A stretch of 9,935 nucleotides of DNA from positions 1 to 9,935 of the forward strand of contig JAAUPT010000032.1 in NCBI GenBank assembly GCA_012032965.1, written 5' to 3'. Of this stretch, positions 1 to 7,601 are shown one piece after another (within the stretch, counting starts at the first letter, position 1; each line of letters begins with the position of its first letter). The notes beneath the pieces were generated by a model. The model was not told the DNA's origin, searched no databases, and saw nothing but the letters and a program-made list of their open reading frames with translations. Source of the stretch: Nitrospira sp. (GTDB lineage Bacteria; Nitrospirota; Nitrospiria; Nitrospirales; Nitrospiraceae). The translations under genes were made by a program, and so were the position numbers.

Positions 1-871
1 ATAGTCCTCGGAATCCGTCTGTGAAACGACCACTTCCGGCTCAATTACGTTCTCCTCAACCGCGAGCGTGGACAGAGGGAATGGTTGAATGATCGGAACG
101 GAAACAGGAGGGGACGGTTCTAACGTGTGCAGACTCCCAGCAAAATCCTCCTCATCCATAGAGGTCTGGGCGAGCTTTTGCGTTTTAACCTTTATTTTTC
201 GAGTGACGGCCTCCTTCTGAGTCGCAACCGATCGTTCGGGCATCATCGCGAAAACCCCTTCACAGAGGGTAGCCCAACGTTCCGGCATCCGACGGATGAC
301 TTCGGCCAAGGAGAGCGGGGTGGTCAGCAGGAAGGACACAAGGAATCCGGCAATAATCAGAATATGGGCTCCAGTTCCCGCAAAGACTGCGCGGAGCCCT
401 TCGGCAATCGTCTGACCCACGGCCCCACCAGCCATTCCGCGGGAAATCATCCCACTGGTCAGGGTCGGAACCCCCGTGGTTTCCAGATGGAGAAACGCGC
501 TCAGGAAGACGACTGCGGCGAGAGAGCTTGCTGCCGTTCGAAACCGGACGCTGACCGGTGTCTGTGAAAAACAGCGGACCCCCACCCGTCCCAAAAGAAG
601 GGGAAAGAGGGTAGGCCGCACCACCGATGGCGTAAAAGAAACCACCAGCCAACAATGCTCCAAATGAACCAATGAGATTGCGTGGAGGATTCGCTGCCGG
701 AGCTCCGCTCGCCACCATTTCCGCCTCTCCAGGCACGAACGACAAGAGACTCAAGAGCATGAGCAGGCTCAGTGCGATCAATATCACACCGATGACTTCA
801 CGCTGAATGTGAGAAGGCGGAGAGGGGGCTCGACGGGCTTCTCCCCGCCTCGCCGAGGTGGTAGCACCCAT
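1..871 (-). CDS. ftsK: DNA translocase FtsK, N-terminal membrane domain (partial, one frameshift)
   Basis: FtsK is a septum-anchored ATPase that pumps chromosome ends apart during division. Only its N-terminal part is here; the frame stays open to the left edge, and the motor and gamma domains lie outside. Starting from the ATG at 871, a basic cytoplasmic leader is followed by four hydrophobic segments at about residues 25-45, 65-93, 110-130 and 165-185, the layout of the FtsK 4TM domain. A Pro/Glu-rich linker then begins. The reading frame breaks near 608-610, where one extra base in a CCC run (minus strand) sends translation into a Ser/Arg/Gly-rich tail ending near 260. Skipping that base gives FPLLLG and a clean frame of 290 codons to base 1. 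No convincing Shine-Dalgarno site precedes the start. It lies 91 bases after phoU on the same strand, probably with its own promoter. Confidence 0.85.
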
Positions 872-878
872 GGCGCGA

Positions 879-907
879 ATGCTAACACAGGGTGAAGGTC
901 ATTTCAA
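879..907 (-). promoter_or_regulatory. possible sigma70-type promoter for ftsK
   Basis: On the minus strand TTGAAA (907-902, 5 of 6 matches to the -35 consensus) is followed after exactly 17 bases by TAGCAT (884-879, 4 of 6 matches to the -10). Transcription would begin around base 872, right at the ftsK ATG, which would make the message leaderless or nearly so. That agrees with the missing Shine-Dalgarno site but is unproven. Confidence 0.35.
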
Positions 908-962
908 ACAAACACACATACCGATCACCCCCGTGACTGCTGAAGAATCATGTTTCGGAGTT

Positions 963-1637
963 TTAAGGCTGAGCAGCTGGTGACGTGTGGCGAATGATCT
1001 TGCCCTCCACCAGATAGACCACCAGTTCTGCGATGTTGGTGGCATGATCGGCCACTCGCTCTAGAGACTTGGCAATAAAGCTCAACCGAATGGCGCGGGA
1101 AATCGTGTGAGGATTTTCCATCATGAACGAGAGGAGTTCACGAAACAGCTGTTCCATGAGGTCATCGACGAAGTCATCATCAACGATCACTTTCCTGGCC
1201 AACCTGGCATCCTCTTTGACGAAGGCATCGATACTTTCCTTCACCATCACCCGTGCGAGACTCCCCATTCTTGGAATATCGATATAGGGTTTGAGTTGAG
1301 GCTCTTCATTCAGTTCGATTGCCCGCTCACAGATACTCTCGGCCAAGTCGCTGATACGTTCCAGCTCGGTGGAGAGTTTCATTGCCGTCGTCACCAACCG
1401 TAGATCATGGGCCGCTGGTTGGTGAAGCGCCAACAACTCGATGCAAGATTCATCGATCTCCACATCCATCGCGTTCACTTTGTGGTCTCGTTCGATCACT
1501 TCACAAGCCAGGGCCGCGTCACGCGTAACGAGAGCAGTCAGTGCCTTGTCGATCTGATCTTCGGCCAGACAGGCCATCCGAGCCAGCTTCGTCTTTAATT
1601 CCGCAAGTTCTTCGTCAAAGTGTCGTTGCTGTACCAT
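963..1637 (-). CDS. phoU: phosphate transport/signalling regulator PhoU
   Basis: PhoU is a cytoplasmic protein that couples the Pst transporter to the PhoR sensor and dampens the Pho response when phosphate is plentiful. The gene encodes 224 residues, the usual length, arranged as two three-helix PhoU domains. The metal-binding signatures are visible: an [14 protein letters not shown] motif in the first half and [12 protein letters not shown] in the second, with the typical C-terminus [10 protein letters not shown]. The start chosen is the ATG at 1637, preceded by GGGTGA and giving [11 protein letters not shown]. The corrected pstB stop codon lies only four bases upstream, so translation is probably coupled. 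The frame also continues upstream into pstB, giving a false PstB-PhoU fusion; this comes from a lost base in pstB. The gene itself is intact and ends the pst cluster. Confidence 0.95.
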   Translation of the reverse strand: MVQQRHFDEELAELKTKLARMACLAEDQIDKALTALVTRDAALACEVIERDHKVNAMDVEIDESCIELLALHQPAAHDLRLVTTAMKLSTELERISDLAESICERAIELNEEPQLKPYIDIPRMGSLARVMVKESIDAFVKEDARLARKVIVDDDFVDDLMEQLFRELLSFMMENPHTISRAIRLSFIAKSLERVADHATNIAELVVYLVEGKIIRHTSPAAQP

Positions 1638-1641
1638 AAGA

Positions 1642-2515
1642 TCACCCGAATCGTCCGGTGATATAGTCTTCCGTTTGCTTCTTCGATGGATTCGTGAACA
1701 GCTGCTTTGTACGACCGAACTCGACCAATTGGCCCAGGTACATGAACGCCGTCTGATCCGACACCGCGCGGCTTGCTGCATGTTGTGGGTCACGATGACG
1801 ACCGTCAACTCTTTTTTCAGGGAAAACAACAATTCTTCGATGACCCCGGTAGCGATCGGGTCAAGCGCAGAACAGGGCTCATCCATCAGAAGGACGTCCG
1901 GCTTGACTGCAAGAGCCCGTGCGATGCAGAGCCGTTGCTGCTGCCCGCCGGACAAGCCAAGGGCGCTCTTGTTGAGTCGGTCCTTCACTTCTTCCCATAA
2001 GCCGGCCCCTCGGAGACTTTGCTCGACGATCTCTTCCAATACCGTCCGGTTCTTCAAGCCTTGCAACCTCGGGCCGTAAGCAACATTTTCATGGATCGAT
2101 TTGGGAAAGGGATTGGATTTTTGAAACACCATCCCTACGCGTTTTCGAAGGTCCGTGATATCGATCAGCGGATTGAAGATATCGACGTCGTCAAGAAGAA
2201 TATTTCCTTCGTGCCGCGCGCCCTCAATCAGATCGTTAAGGCGATTGATGCAGCGGAGCAGGGTAGATTTCCACATCCGGATGGTCCAATGAACGCGGTC
2301 ACCTGATGTTCAGGGATCGCTAAATCGATTTTGAAGAGCGCCTGGACTGGGCCGTAGAAAAAGTTGAAGCCCTGCACTCGAAGCTTGGGATTCACGTGCG
2401 CGCTGGGTTGAGGCGATTTCTTTAAAGCACTAGATTCCATGCTCTCCTTCACTGAGGAAGACGCAGGTGCTGGGGGAGGCACGCGGGGCAGTAATTCATA
2501 CTGTTGATCCAGCAT
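1642..2515 (-). CDS. pstB: phosphate ABC transporter ATPase PstB (two frameshifts)
   Basis: PstB is the cytoplasmic ATPase that drives phosphate uptake through PstC/PstA. Corrected, it has 291 residues: an unusual Pro/Ser-rich extension of about 40, then Walker A (GPSGCGKST, about 77-85), Q-loop (FQKSNPFP), signature LSGGQQQR, Walker B (LLMDEP) and H-loop (VTHN). Two single-base deletions break it. One is in the A-run at 2268-2270, exactly at the Walker A lysine codon, which reads GGAAATCT instead of GGAAAATCT. The other is in the GG at 1764-1765. Restoring both gives an uninterrupted 292-codon frame ending at a TGA four bases before phoU, with the standard C-terminus YITGRFG. The start is the ATG at 2515 because AGGAGG lies four bases upstream. 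The first 20 bases overlap the end of pstA, so the two are probably translationally coupled. Taken literally, the sequence encodes no working ATPase. Confidence 0.92.
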
Positions 2516-3911
2516 ATTTCCTCCTCATTCGATTGCGCAAGATAATTCCTGTCAGATTAAGCGTCACCACGACAAGAATCAACACCAAGGTGGTCACATA
2601 GACCATAGGCTTGGCAGCCTCAACGTTCGGCGATTGAAACCCCACGTCATAAATGTGAAAGCCTAAGTGCATGAACTTCCGGTCCAAGTGCAGGAACGGC
2701 CAGGTTCCGTCAATTGGCAAGGCCGGGGCCAATTTCACCACACCGGTCAACATCAAGGGCGCGACCTCCCCGGCTGCACGGGCCATGGCAAGGATGAGTC
2801 CGGTCAGAATGCCGGGAAGCGCCGTCGGGAGCACAACCTTCCATATCGTTTCCCATTTAGTCGCACCCAACCCAATCGACCCTTCTCGGTACTCACGCGG
2901 CACGGCTGACAGGCCCTCCTCCGTCGCGACGATCACGACTGGAACGGTCAAGAGCGCCAGCGTCAATGAAGCCCAGAGGATTCCGCCAGTGCCGAAGGTG
3001 GGGGTTGGCAGGCGGTCAGAAAACCACAGCGCGTCCAGCGTGCCGCCGACCCCATACACAAAGAACCCCAAACCGAACACGCCGAAGACGATCGAAGGAA
3101 CGCCCGCGAGATTGTTGACCGCAATGCGAACGGTACGCACGATGACGCCTTGACGGGCATACTCTCTGAGATACAGGGCACCAATGACACCAAAGGGTGT
3201 CACGATGAAGCTCATAATCAGTACCATCATGACGGTGCCGAAAATCGCCGGGAAGATTCCACCTTCCGTGTTGGCCTCTCGTGGCTCCGTCGTCAGAACC
3301 GTCCATACATTGCCGACATAGACCCACAGCTTCTCAAAAGTCGACAGATCGTTGGGACGAAAGACGCGGATGACTTGGCTCAGTGCGAGGGATTTTTCTT
3401 TGCCATTCGCATCGACAGCAAGCACCGAGTAGGGACTCTCCGACTCACTCGAATGCGCAGCCCGAAGAAGAGGCGGCAAAGCCTGCCATACGGCATCCGG
3501 GCCTTCGGCCACGATCTGGTCTTCCTTGACGAGCGTTCGCAGACGTCCGTAGAAATTACCCCACTCGCGCCGTTCGACCATGACGAGATCGACTGGTTTC
3601 GTTCGTTCGACGATCTGCTCGCTGTTGATCCACCGGAAGTCCAACCCGTACAGGTCGCGATTGCCGATCTTCATCCTGATTCTCCGGTCCCCTTTTGGAC
3701 TCAGATCTTCCCCGGCCAATTGACCGATCACATGTTTACCGTCTTTGAACGTCAATTCGACGAGATCAGCCGGCCAGAAATACCCGAACCCGTTGATGAG
3801 GATGAGGACCAGGAGTCCGGCGATCATGAGCAGCGACAGGGAAAGGCCAGCCCCGCAGCCCCAAATGAAGAGCTCTCCACTCGCCATGATATGCCTGAGC
3901 CACAGTTTCAT
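2496..3911 (-). CDS. pstA: phosphate ABC transporter permease PstA with periplasmic insert
   Basis: PstA is one of the two inner-membrane subunits forming the phosphate channel. With the ATG at 3911 (AAGG seven bases upstream) it has 471 residues, well above the 280-300 of the short E. coli type; an alternative TTG start at 3950 would add 13. The first membrane helix is at about residues 21-41. A soluble, probably periplasmic region of some 165 residues follows (about 44-207), and then the transporter core, with helices from about 218 onward and the last at 436-458. The permease-ATPase coupling (EAA) loop is clear: [15 protein letters not shown], then [13 protein letters not shown] and LPGILTG near 331-370, ending with the family-typical RKYAGSTV. 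Its stop overlaps the pstB start. The reading frame is intact throughout. Enlarged PstA proteins of this kind occur in other bacteria; the role of the insert is not established here. Confidence 0.93.
   Translation of the reverse strand: MKLWLRHIMASGELFIWGCGAGLSLSLLMIAGLLVLILINGFGYFWPADLVELTFKDGKHVIGQLAGEDLSPKGDRRIRMKIGNRDLYGLDFRWINSEQIVERTKPVDLVMVERREWGNFYGRLRTLVKEDQIVAEGPDAVWQALPPLLRAAHSSESESPYSVLAVDANGKEKSLALSQVIRVFRPNDLSTFEKLWVYVGNVWTVLTTEPREANTEGGIFPAIFGTVMMVLIMSFIVTPFGVIGALYLREYARQGVIVRTVRIAVNNLAGVPSIVFGVFGLGFFVYGVGGTLDALWFSDRLPTPTFGTGGILWASLTLALLTVPVVIVATEEGLSAVPREYREGSIGLGATKWETIWKVVLPTALPGILTGLILAMARAAGEVAPLMLTGVVKLAPALPIDGTWPFLHLDRKFMHLGFHIYDVGFQSPNVEAAKPMVYVTTLVLILVVVTLNLTGIILRNRMRRKYAGSTV
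2520..2526 (-). promoter_or_regulatory. ribosome binding site of pstB
   Basis: GAGGAGG on the minus strand sits four bases before the ATG at 2515, inside the last codons of pstA. It supports the longer PstB start with its Pro-rich extension over the internal Met at residue 26. Confidence 0.7.
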
Positions 3912-4002
3912 CGAATTACCTTGGACCAGCTTGATGTGACCTTGTTCCAAACACTTGCTTCTCCGTCACCGATGCAGGACTCCACACCCGAAGCCACTGA
4001 CA

Positions 4003-6231
4003 CTAGAATTGGCTGTACTTCTGCCTTAGCCGCTGTCGGACCAGTTCGGCTACTGTGTTGATGAGAAAGGTGGCCACAAAGAGGAGCAGTCCTGCCAAAA
4101 AGAGCGTGCGATACAAGGTCCCGCCGTGCGGTGCTTCAGGAATCTCGACCGCGATATTCGCGGAGAGCGTTCGAAACCCGTTGAAGAGGCTCCAATCCAT
4201 GATCGGCGTGTTGCCGGTCGCCATCAGAACAATCATGGTCTCTCCGATAGCCCGCCCAAGCCCGATCATCAACGCAGAGAAGATGCCTGGGCTGGCCGAG
4301 ATCAGCACCAGATGCGCGAGCGTTTGCCATCTGGTCGCACCAAGTGCCAGGGATCCAGCGATAAGATTCTTTGGAACGTTGGAGAGCGACTCTTCTGAGA
4401 TGCTGTAAATGATAGGGATGATGGCAAATCCCATCGCCATCCCCACAACGATCGCATTTCGCTGGTCATAGTTCAAACCGAGATGTGCTTCCAGCCAGGG
4501 CTTATAGGAACCGTTGAACAAGAACGACTCCCACCAGGCGTTCGTCTCGAGGCAGAACCAGACGACCGTCACAATGATCGGCATGATAAGCAAGGCCTCA
4601 ACCCCAGGCCTGACACGATGTCGAAGAGAGGCAGGTAGGAGGTGATACAGTCCGGCGGAAACAGCAATCACCAAGGGGAGGAGGATAAGGATGGCCGTCA
4701 TGGCAGGAAAGTTCCGTTCCAGTACCGGCGCAAGCCAGAGTCCGGCCAGAAATCCAAGGACCACGGTCGGAAGCGCCGCCATGATCTCAATTGTCGGCTT
4801 GATCTTTGCTCTAAGATTCGGATGCATGAACATTGCGGTATAGATCGCCGCACATACTGCCAATGGAACGGCGAGGAGCACGGCATAGAAGGTGCCCTTG
4901 ATGGTGCCAAAGATGAGCGGGGTCAAGCTGAATTTGGGCTCGAAATCGTCCGATCCACTCGACGATTGCCAGACAAACTCAGGCCGATCATAGCCTTCGT
5001 ACCAGACCGGAGAGAACAGGGTTCCCCACGTGATTTCCGGGTGGGGATTCTGAACGCCATAACGGATCAGTCGATTATTTTCAGATAAGCTGACGAGTCC
5101 GTCCGCTTTGGGGGAGAAATAGGTATTGCGGAGCGCGCCTTGTTGCGGAGTCAGCACCAGCAATGTTTGTTCGGACGTCGAATGATGGAGTCGGATCTCT
5201 CCCGTAGAATCCGTCGTAATGAACCCCTTATCACGTTGAGAAATCGTGATGTCCGTGACGGCGGTGGGATGGGAGATGAAGCGATGAATAAGTTTCATGT
5301 GGGTCGTATTCGTTTTCGAGTGTTCCCGCACCGGCATCCAAACGGTGATTTGACCTGATGCGCTACCGACCACCAGGCTCCTATCCCCCATCAAATACGC
5401 TAACGCAGTAACGGCCTGACCTCTTTCGGAAGCTTGCGTGCTGTCCTGCAGAATAGGCTGTGCCGGTTCACGTATGTCTAAATGGTAGACATGGCCTTCG
5501 TCAGTCCCGACCGCGAGGATCTCTGCACGACTTCCAATTGTAAGTGCCGTGACCCGGCCAGGAATGATGGACGTCAGATCGGTTTGTATGATTGACGCAT
5601 CGGCAGTTCCGTCGGGACGAGATCTGGTTTCGCTCGTCGTCAGCCAGAGATGTCCATCTTCAAGAAGCGCGGCAATTCGTACGTTGGATTCGGTCTTCTG
5701 ATAGGCCATTTTGGTGATCGCATATGGAGTCGGTGCAGCAACGATCGGCGCCCCCACGGTGGCCGAGGGAGAGATTGTCCGTTCGTCACCATCGAACTTC
5801 TGAGTGAATTCGATGGTGACTGGAATGACACGCCCATCTCCCGTACCCATGACCAGCTCATGCCCCTTCCCAAGGGCACGTGCTAAGGCCGTAACAGACC
5901 CGTCAGGCCACAAGCCCCGCGAAGAGGGTTTGGCTGTCGACGAGGTGGCTTCCTCCAAGAAGATAAATTCGAGCGAGTCGCCCCGGAGCGCATAGGCAAC
6001 TTCTTGTTGCTCGTCAATTCCAACAATAGCGGCAGGAGGTGAACGATCAGCCGTTGACAGGGAAATCGGCTCAGTCGAGGTCGCGTGGGGCGACTGAAAT
6101 AGAGGCAGGACTTCTTTCACCAAAAACACACACATCCCAATGATGCAAATGATAATACTGATTCCGCCGGTCTTGATGGTCACGCTCGCGAGACGATCCG
6201 TGATCGCTCTGATCTGGCGGCGGCTGACCAC
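4003..6231 (-). CDS. pstC: phosphate ABC transporter permease PstC with beta-propeller insert
   Basis: PstC is the second inner-membrane channel subunit. From the GTG at 6231 it has 742 residues against about 320 in E. coli. One membrane helix lies at about 23-43, a large soluble region at about 50-435, then the permease core from about 440, with the EAA loop near 613-651 (EESLSNVPKNLIAGS, LGATRWQTL, SPGIFS) and the last helix at 709-731. The soluble region holds about seven WD-like repeats (near 68-94, 113-141, 172-200, 227-255, 274-301, 325-352 and 367-394), each with a V-T-A-L-like strand and a G-T/S-x-x-G-x-V turn, suggesting a seven-bladed propeller facing the periplasm. The true start is uncertain: an ATG at 6323 runs into the G7 run at 6263-6269, and one more G would join it in frame to this gene, adding about 31 residues. 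The stop lies 91 bases before the pstA ATG. Confidence 0.92.
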   Translation of the reverse strand: MVSRRQIRAITDRLASVTIKTGGISIIICIIGMCVFLVKEVLPLFQSPHATSTEPISLSTADRSPPAAIVGIDEQQEVAYALRGDSLEFIFLEEATSSTAKPSSRGLWPDGSVTALARALGKGHELVMGTGDGRVIPVTIEFTQKFDGDERTISPSATVGAPIVAAPTPYAITKMAYQKTESNVRIAALLEDGHLWLTTSETRSRPDGTADASIIQTDLTSIIPGRVTALTIGSRAEILAVGTDEGHVYHLDIREPAQPILQDSTQASERGQAVTALAYLMGDRSLVVGSASGQITVWMPVREHSKTNTTHMKLIHRFISHPTAVTDITISQRDKGFITTDSTGEIRLHHSTSEQTLLVLTPQQGALRNTYFSPKADGLVSLSENNRLIRYGVQNPHPEITWGTLFSPVWYEGYDRPEFVWQSSSGSDDFEPKFSLTPLIFGTIKGTFYAVLLAVPLAVCAAIYTAMFMHPNLRAKIKPTIEIMAALPTVVLGFLAGLWLAPVLERNFPAMTAILILLPLVIAVSAGLYHLLPASLRHRVRPGVEALLIMPIIVTVVWFCLETNAWWESFLFNGSYKPWLEAHLGLNYDQRNAIVVGMAMGFAIIPIIYSISEESLSNVPKNLIAGSLALGATRWQTLAHLVLISASPGIFSALMIGLGRAIGETMIVLMATGNTPIMDWSLFNGFRTLSANIAVEIPEAPHGGTLYRTLFLAGLLLFVATFLINTVAELVRQRLRQKYSQF

Positions 6232-6448
6232 TCCGCCGGCCAGGACGGGGGCTGGGAAAGAGCCCCCCCTGCCGAAGGCTCGCCTTGAACAGCCGGTATT
6301 GGAGTGAATGGAGGAATCTTCATAGGTTCAGCGTCGGTATGTTGCCTGAGGCACCCGTATCGTCATCTCTCTCATACTTTTCACCGAATTGCGCGTGATT
6401 GTCTGGTTTACCCGATCAATCAACACTCCAGACAGCGTAGCGTACATC
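6232..6448 (-). other. pstS-pstC spacer with possible pstC 5' extension
   Basis: The spacer between the corrected pstS stop and the GTG of pstC has two parts. Bases 6232-6323 read from an ATG as a Pro/Gly-rich leader (MKIPPFTPIPAVQ...) that would fuse to PstC if the G7 run at 6263-6269 had one more G. No good Shine-Dalgarno site precedes that ATG. Bases 6324-6448 are non-coding. They hold the long-loop inverted repeat described separately and a short palindrome TGCCTGAGGCA at 6343-6353 of doubtful meaning. Confidence 0.5.
6400..6434 (-). repeat. inverted repeat between pstS and pstC
   Basis: TGTCTGG (6400-6406) and its perfect complement CCAGACA (6428-6434) can form a seven-base-pair stem with a 21-base loop in the message, starting 14 bases after the corrected pstS stop. 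No T-run follows, so it is not a classical terminator. A role in message stability or processing, letting pstS be made in excess over pstCAB, is conceivable but inferred. Confidence 0.4.
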
Positions 6449-7457
6449 CTATTCGATTTTGGGGAGTTCCTTCTCGATAACTATTTGAGGCAATGGGGAA
6501 AAACCCGTCCTTAATGGCGATGGCTTGCCCTTCCCTGCTATAGATAAACTTGATGAATTCTTTTACGAGCGGATCGAGCGGCTTGTTCGGCGCTTTATTG
6601 ACATACACCAACAGATGTCGCCACAGGGGGTAGGAGCCGTTCATCGCATTTTCCTGCGTAGGAGGTGCGAAGGTTCCACCTTCCTTCTCCGCCAGGGGAA
6701 GGGCTCGAATGCCCGAGGTCAGATAGCCGATTCCGCTGTAGCCGATGCCTGCAGGATCCTCTGTGACACCCTGCACCACGGATGCGGAACCTGGCTGCTC
6801 TTTGACCTGATCCTTATAATCACCGTTCTTCAACGCATGCTCTTTGAAAAAGCCGTAGGTGCCGGATGCAGAGTTGCGGCCATAGAGGCTGATAGGAGAA
6901 GAGCCCAATTCATCCGAGACACCTAATTGTCCCCACCGTTCGATATCCTCCCTGGCACCCCATCGGCGAGATTTGGAAAAGACGGCATCGACTTGCGCCA
7001 TCGTCATCCCTGGGATGGGGTTATCCCTGTGCACGTAGACGGCCAACGCATCGATGGCAACAGGGAAAGCAGTCGGCTTGTACTTATACTTGCGTTCAAA
7101 CGAATCGACCTCCGTCGATTTCATGGGGCGTGACATTGGGCCTACCTGCGCAGTTCCTTCAATGAGGGCAGGTGGAGCGGTGCTGGAGCCCTTCCCTTCG
7201 ATTTGAATTTTCACACCGGGGTATTGCTTGCGAAACCCTTCCGCCCACAGAGTCATGAGATTATTTAACGTGTCGGAGCCAATACTATTGAGGTTGCCCG
7301 ACACTCCAGTTACTTTCACATATCCCTTCACATTGGGGTCGACCTGGATGGCCTCATCGGCCATCGCATTCGTCGTCATCAATGTGCTGGCCAAGAGCAG
7401 CATGAGAGCATAAGCAAAGCCTATCCGTTCCTTGGTTCCATTCGTACGATTGTTCAT
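6449..7457 (-). CDS. pstS: periplasmic phosphate-binding protein PstS (one frameshift)
   Basis: PstS binds phosphate in the periplasm with high affinity and hands it to PstC/PstA. Corrected, it has 335 residues. The ATG at 7457 was chosen because AAGGGA lies six bases upstream. A signal peptide covers about residues 1-34: basic start, hydrophobic core ALMLLLASTLM, cleavage after AMA. Phosphate-binding segments are visible: IGSDTL, GKGSSTAPPALIEGTAQ, GPMSRPM and RNSASGTYGFFKE. It resembles the Pseudomonas/Vibrio-like form rather than E. coli PstS. Near the end, an extra base in the CCCC run (plus strand 6495-6498) shifts the frame and gives a wrong tail (IASNSYREG...) ending at 6420. Removing it gives FFPLPQIVIEKELPKIE and a TAG at 6451-6449. 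Pho-box-like repeats lie 65-93 bases upstream, so it is probably induced by phosphate starvation and may have its own promoter. Confidence 0.94.
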
Positions 7458-7521
7458 ATGCAGTCCCTTCGTGTAAGTCACAACTCACCCTTATCACCTA
7501 TCATGATGCCATTTAGTCCAT

Positions 7522-7550
7522 GTTACTGACGTGTTACATCCGTGTTAACT
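7522..7550 (-). promoter_or_regulatory. Pho-box-like repeats upstream of pstS
   Basis: On the minus strand AGTTAAC (7550-7544), ATGTAAC (7539-7533) and CAGTAAC (7528-7522) repeat with an exact 11-base period, each pair separated by four bases. A degenerate fourth unit, ACTAAAT, may lie at 7517-7511. Seven-base direct repeats with four-base spacers are the known geometry of PhoB binding sites, where the box replaces the -35 element. The -10 is not clear; CATGAT (7505-7500) is a candidate. Confidence 0.75.
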
Positions 7551-7553
7551 TCC

Positions 7554-7573
7554 TGAGACAGCTCCCTGCCTCA
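7554..7573 (-). repeat. hairpin between porin and pstS
   Basis: TGAGGCAG, a GGAG loop, and CTGTCTCA (minus strand) form an eight-base-pair stem with one G-U pair, about 28 bases after the porin stop and directly before the first Pho-box repeat. There is no following T-run, so it is at best an imperfect terminator. It could mark the 3' end of the porin message and separate it from the pstS promoter. Confidence 0.5.
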
Positions 7574-7601
7574 TGCTTCACTACCTATTGCTCGATACCC
7601 C

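Noticed and set aside
260..607. Ser/Arg/Gly-rich tail of the ftsK frame
   Set aside because: It is the out-of-frame product after an extra base near 608-610. The other frame continues with hydrophobic FtsK helices to the window edge.
925..936. TCAC-CCCC-GTGA hairpin as a terminator after phoU
   Set aside because: The stem is only four base pairs and no T-run follows it on the minus strand.
963..2276. Single long frame that reads as a PstB-PhoU fusion protein
   Set aside because: The junction ([13 protein letters not shown]) is out-of-frame PstB sequence. Adding one G at 1764-1765 restores the normal PstB end and a separate PhoU start.
3150..4061. Long plus-strand open frame opposite pstA and the end of pstC
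   Set aside because: It lies antisense to clearly conserved permease sequence, has no recognisable domain or ribosome site, and is best explained as a shadow of the coding strand.
6343..6353. Palindrome TGCCTGAGGCA as an operator
   Set aside because: It is short, occurs once, and has no associated promoter element, so chance is a sufficient explanation.
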